DNA from: Candidatus Zhuqueibacterota bacterium
GTDB lineage: Bacteria > Zhuqueibacterota > Zhuqueibacteria > Oceanimicrobiales > Oceanimicrobiaceae
NCBI GenBank assembly: GCA_029261995.1
Contig: JAJDAF010000039.1
Coordinates: 248,001-312,000 of the forward strand
Direction of reading: 5' to 3'
Length of the DNA: 64,000 nucleotides
Positions 60,787-64,000 of the stretch are shown piece after piece; the stretch's first letter is position 1, and each line of letters starts with the position of its first letter. The notes under the pieces are model-generated. The model was given only the letters and a program-made list of their open reading frames with translations. It made no database searches and had not been told where the DNA came from. The translations under genes were made by a program, and so were the position numbers.

Positions 60787-60789
60787 GAA

Positions 60790-61860
60790 ATGATTACCGT
60801 TGGAGTAGTTGGATGCGGATACTGGGGGCCCAATCTCGTAAGAAACTTCGATTCTCTTCCGGAGGTCGCAGTCAAACTGGTTTGCGACCTGGAACCGGAA
60901 CGATTGGCCAGGATGGCCCAACTTTACCCGGAAGTGCAAGTCACCAGCGACTATGGCGACCTCATCTCGGATCCGGAGGTTGATGCCATTGCCGTGGCGA
61001 CCCCGGTGCATCTGCACTACGAGTTCGCCAGGAAAAGTCTGCTGGCGGGCAAGCACACCCTCATTGAAAAGCCGATGGCGGCCTCGGTCGAAGAATGCCG
61101 CGAGCTGGTGAAGGTCGCTGACGAATGCAATCTGCGGCTGATGGTAGGTCACACTTTTGTTTATAGTCCCGCTGTGCAAAAGATCAAGGAGATCATGGAC
61201 TCCGGCGCGCTCGGCGATCTCTTCTACATCAGTTCGCAGCGTCTCAACCTTGGCTTGTTCCAAAAGGATATCAACGTCGCATGGGATCTGGCGCCACACG
61301 ATCTTTCCATTATTCTCCATCTGTTTGGAGAACTGCCGAAGGCGGTGAATTGCCAGGGCAAAGCTCATGTTTCTGAGGGCATCGAGGATGTGACAAACAT
61401 TACGCTCGATTTCCCAAACGGAGGCTATGCCAGCATTCACAGCAGTTGGCTCGACCCAAACAAGATCAGGAACATGACCATCGTCGGCAGCCAGAAGATG
61501 GTCGTTTACGATGACACGCAAACGCTCGAGAAGATTAAGGTTTTCGATAAACGCGTGGAAGTGCCGCCGCACTACGACACATTCGCCGAATTCCATTATT
61601 CCTACCACTACGGCGATATTTTTACACCATACATCAAGCAGGTAGAGCCGTTGAAACTGCAATGTCAGCATTTTGTTGACTGCGTGAAATCTGGCAATCA
61701 GCCCTTCTCCTGTGGCCGGACTGGCTTGAGCGTTGTGCAAATTTTGGAGGCGACTTCGGAATCCCTACGCCGAAACGGTGCCAAAGTTGAATTATCCGAA
61801 GTTATGAGGCCGGCCGGCGCACGCAACGGCAAGCAGAAATTCATCACCGAAGGAATCTAG
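60790..61860 (+). CDS. Gfo/Idh/MocA-family oxidoreductase
   Basis: This 356-residue NAD(P)-dependent enzyme has the Rossmann motif VGVVGCGYWGPNLVRNF, the EKPMA catalytic-region motif, and GHTFVYSPAVQKIKEIM; a His in WDLAPHDLSIILHL is the likely catalytic residue. Enzymes of this family oxidise or reduce sugar C-3, typically in UDP-GlcNAc-derived sugars. GAGGTAAG precedes the ATG. It lies between the initiating transferase and the flippase and so probably makes a nucleotide-sugar donor for the repeat unit. Which sugar is not readable. Confidence 0.92.
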   Translation: MITVGVVGCGYWGPNLVRNFDSLPEVAVKLVCDLEPERLARMAQLYPEVQVTSDYGDLISDPEVDAIAVATPVHLHYEFARKSLLAGKHTLIEKPMAASVEECRELVKVADECNLRLMVGHTFVYSPAVQKIKEIMDSGALGDLFYISSQRLNLGLFQKDINVAWDLAPHDLSIILHLFGELPKAVNCQGKAHVSEGIEDVTNITLDFPNGGYASIHSSWLDPNKIRNMTIVGSQKMVVYDDTQTLEKIKVFDKRVEVPPHYDTFAEFHYSYHYGDIFTPYIKQVEPLKLQCQHFVDCVKSGNQPFSCGRTGLSVVQILEATSESLRRNGAKVELSEVMRPAGARNGKQKFITEGI

Positions 61861-61875
61861 CCCGGTGCATGCAGA

Positions 61876-63417
61876 ATGAAAGCTGGCAGCAACAGCGCTC
61901 TTGAAATGACTCGCGGCGGGCTGCTCGCACGCAACAGCTTGCTCAACCTTGTGGGACGCGGCGCCCCGATGATCCTGGCGGTGTTTGCCATCCCGGTACT
62001 CATTCGCCACCTGGGCGTGGACCGTTTTGGCGTTCTGACTCTGGCCTGGATGGTCGTCGGGTACTTCAGTCTGTTCGATTTCGGCATTGGCCGGGCACTG
62101 ACGAAGATGGTCGCAGAGCACCTCGACGACGAAGATGAGACCGACTTGCGCGGTCTGGTCTGGACCGGGTTAATTTTGATGACCCTGTTCGGAGGCCTGG
62201 GTACGCTCGTGCTGGCGCCAAGCTCGCCGTGGTTAGTCACCAGTGTTCTGAAGATTCCACCGCATTTGCAGGGAGAATGCCAGCAGGTCTTCACCGTGCT
62301 CGCGTTTTGCATCCCAGTAGTTGTCAGCACCGCGGGATTGCGTGGTGTTCTTGAGGCGAAACAGCGCTTCGCGCACATCAACGCCGTGCGTATCAATTTG
62401 GGTTTTCTGACGTTCCTCGGACCACTCCTGGTTCTGCCATTTTCGACCAATCTGCTGCCTATCGTGGTGTTGCTGGCAACCGGCAGACTGGCAGCCTGGC
62501 TGGTCTACTTGCTTCTTTGCTTGAAAACACTGCCGGTTCTTCGCACGTCTCTGGATTTCCGTAGCGAATTCGTGGCGCCGATTCTAAGATTTGGCGGCTG
62601 GCTCACTGTCAGCAACGTCATCAGCCCGGTCATGGAATACCTGGACCGTTTCCTGATAGGTGCGATCATTTCCGTGAGCGCGGTCACTTTCTATGTGACG
62701 CCGTTCGAAGTGGTGACACGCCTGCTGATCATTCCCGGGGCTGTGGTCGCGGTCATGTTTCCGGCCTTTTCCACGAGCTTCGCGGAAAGCAAAAGGCGCA
62801 CGGCGCGACTGTTTGCAAGAAGCGTGACCTGGATCCATATCGTGGTTTTTCCTCTGGCCCTGATTCTGACGACGATGGCCAGAGAACTCCTGCAACTTTG
62901 GGTCGGCGAGCAATTCGCGGAGGCGAGCACGTTTGTGCTGCAGTGCCTGGCTTTGGGTGTTTTCGTCAACAGTGTGGCTTATGTGCCCGCAGCTCTCCTG
63001 CAGGGCATCGGCCGGCCTGACCTCACAGCCAAATTCCACATGCTGGAACTGCCATTCTACCTGCTCGGACTTTGGGTCATGGTTCAGAACTTTGGCATCA
63101 AGGGTGTGGCTGCGATGTGGCTGATTCGGGTGTTGATTGACGCAGCGCTGCTGTTCGAGTTTTCAGGCAGACTTATGCCCAGAACGCGCCGCGAAACACG
63201 AAAGTCAGTCATCTTGCTGACCTGCAGTCTGGCCGTTCTGGCCGCGGGCTTGATACCGATGGTCGTTGGTGTGAAAGCGATCTTCCTGCTCCTGGTTCTG
63301 TCAGGATTCGCCGCCGTGAGTTGGTGTTTTTTGTTAGATGAAGAGGAGCGGGCGCTACTTATAAACCTGAGGCGCGGCGCAGCCTGCAAATCAATCACCA
63401 TGAACTCCTGCAACTGA
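61876..63417 (+). CDS. Wzx-type polysaccharide flippase
   Basis: This 513-residue integral membrane protein has about 12-14 helices and the MATE/MOP-like RfbX layout. LGVDRFGVLTLAWMVVGYFSLFDFG near residues 38-62 (read in parts) and IGRALTKMVAEHL are typical of Wzx/flippases, and YLDRFLIGAIISVSAVTFYV appears in the centre. It carries the lipid-linked repeat unit across the inner membrane. The C-terminal 40 residues are basic and lie after the last helix. The following gene begins 3 bp after its stop. Confidence 0.92.
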   Translation: MKAGSNSALEMTRGGLLARNSLLNLVGRGAPMILAVFAIPVLIRHLGVDRFGVLTLAWMVVGYFSLFDFGIGRALTKMVAEHLDDEDETDLRGLVWTGLILMTLFGGLGTLVLAPSSPWLVTSVLKIPPHLQGECQQVFTVLAFCIPVVVSTAGLRGVLEAKQRFAHINAVRINLGFLTFLGPLLVLPFSTNLLPIVVLLATGRLAAWLVYLLLCLKTLPVLRTSLDFRSEFVAPILRFGGWLTVSNVISPVMEYLDRFLIGAIISVSAVTFYVTPFEVVTRLLIIPGAVVAVMFPAFSTSFAESKRRTARLFARSVTWIHIVVFPLALILTTMARELLQLWVGEQFAEASTFVLQCLALGVFVNSVAYVPAALLQGIGRPDLTAKFHMLELPFYLLGLWVMVQNFGIKGVAAMWLIRVLIDAALLFEFSGRLMPRTRRETRKSVILLTCSLAVLAAGLIPMVVGVKAIFLLLVLSGFAAVSWCFLLDEEERALLINLRRGAACKSITMNSCN

Positions 63418-63420
63418 AAC

Positions 63421-64000
63421 GTGAAATATCCCTTGCGAACATACCTGCTTTTGGGCGCCCTCGCTCTGTTTTTGCTCTGCTTGATTGTCATGATTCTGAG
63501 TGGTTACTGGCTTGAGCGTCTGATCAGCCATCCCTTGCTTGCTTGGTCCGCAGGGATGCTTTTGCTTGCGGCCGGCGTCATAACCGCAATCGCCCGAAGA
63601 TACCACCAAATCACCCCGTCGGCAGCCTTGTTTGCTTTTTTTCTGGCCGGCCCGATTATCGGGCCGCAGGGGCTCGACATTTACGATAAGCTCTACCACA
63701 ACCTGAGCGGCGTCAACACGGATATGACCTACCCGATTTTCATCTGGTCGGTGGGAACGCTTGTGCTGACTCTTGGCATTCTACTGGCGCATTTTGCATT
63801 CAGAGGGCCGGCCCAGACCGCCAAAGCCCATTGGAGCGAACAGAGGGCCGCCCTAATGCTCTGGCTTGTCATCGGAGTCGCAGCGACCTCGACCCTGCTG
63901 GTCTTGACACGCGTCGGGTATGTGCCCATTCTGCACTCAGATATCGACAGCGTGCGCGGGACATTTCACCAACTCGCCGGTGAGTATCCGTTGAAATTCT
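63421..64000 (+). CDS. Membrane protein, probable Wzy polymerase, N-terminal part
   Basis: A frame starting GTG at 63421, just after the flippase stop, stays open to the window end (193 codons). It codes for about five hydrophobic helices, for example LLGALALFLLCLIVMILSGYW and GMLLLAAGVITAIARR. Near the end RVGYVPILHSDIDSVRGTFH resembles the G-x-P-L-x-D/S-x-x-R region of oligosaccharide repeat-unit polymerases. That and the place after Wzx make an O-antigen/EPS polymerase the best guess. The C-terminal half is outside the window. Confidence 0.7.
   Translation, partial: MKYPLRTYLLLGALALFLLCLIVMILSGYWLERLISHPLLAWSAGMLLLAAGVITAIARRYHQITPSAALFAFFLAGPIIGPQGLDIYDKLYHNLSGVNTDMTYPIFIWSVGTLVLTLGILLAHFAFRGPAQTAKAHWSEQRAALMLWLVIGVAATSTLLVLTRVGYVPILHSDIDSVRGTFHQLAGEYPLKF

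Overview
The window looks like a chromosomal segment of a Gram-negative, diderm bacterium of moderate GC content. It encodes an LptE-like LPS lipoprotein, an Mla-type lipid transporter, a secretin and Wza/Wzz-like polysaccharide export. The neighbourhood of a receiver-less sigma-54 activator overlapping lptE, and pilin-like proteins beginning MGQQQLLL, suggest a member of the FCB superphylum (KSB1/Calditrichota-like). That placement is an inference from remembered gene order, not a computed result. No rRNA, tRNA, CRISPR array or intact insertion sequence was seen. All domain calls were made by eye.

Region 1 (1-11,404, minus strand) holds housekeeping and envelope genes: a HAD hydrolase cut by the window edge, an MFS transporter, a STAS protein, a GT2 glycosyltransferase, an M24 peptidase, a TPR protein, LptE, a sigma-54 activator, a sugar epimerase, PurD and UvrB. 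A divergent promoter pair separates uvrB from a PpiD-like periplasmic foldase (11,560-13,374, plus), which ends at a strong bidirectional terminator. Region 2 (13,500-23,117, minus) starts from a sigma-70-like promoter. It carries an Rsb-type phosphatase/kinase/STAS switch, an Mla-type ABC lipid transporter, an NtrC-like regulator, a lytic transglycosylase and two histidine-kinase-related proteins, one without an ATPase domain.

Region 3 (23,504-54,791, plus) is the most unusual part. A type IV pilus-like assembly operon (33.5-45.3 kb) contains a pilin-like protein, PilC, PilB, PilT, a PilM-PilN-SPOR fusion, a PilO/PilP-like protein, a short secretin and three minor pilin-like proteins. It is flanked by two paralogous signalling cassettes. 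Each cassette encodes a transmembrane Ser/Thr kinase with external PEGA domains, a transmembrane protein with two cytoplasmic FHA domains and an external FG-GAP/VCBS beta-propeller, a membrane-anchored TPR protein, and a TPR plus cyclase-like plus pseudokinase protein. Only the first cassette has a PP2C phosphatase. The layout recalls the PpkA/PppA/Fha threonine-phosphorylation switch of type VI secretion, here apparently attached to a pilus-like machine. A near-consensus sigma-54 promoter with an upstream palindrome precedes the first cassette, and two sigma-54 activators are encoded nearby.

Region 4 (55,231-64,000, plus) is an exopolysaccharide locus: Wza-like, Wzz-like, a small XRE regulator, an ExeA-like ATPase, a CpsD-like ATPase, an initiating sugar transferase, a Gfo/Idh/MocA dehydrogenase, a Wzx flippase and the start of a membrane protein that may be the Wzy polymerase. 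The gap before it holds a terminator-like hairpin, a sigma-54-like site, an ops-like element and a palindrome.
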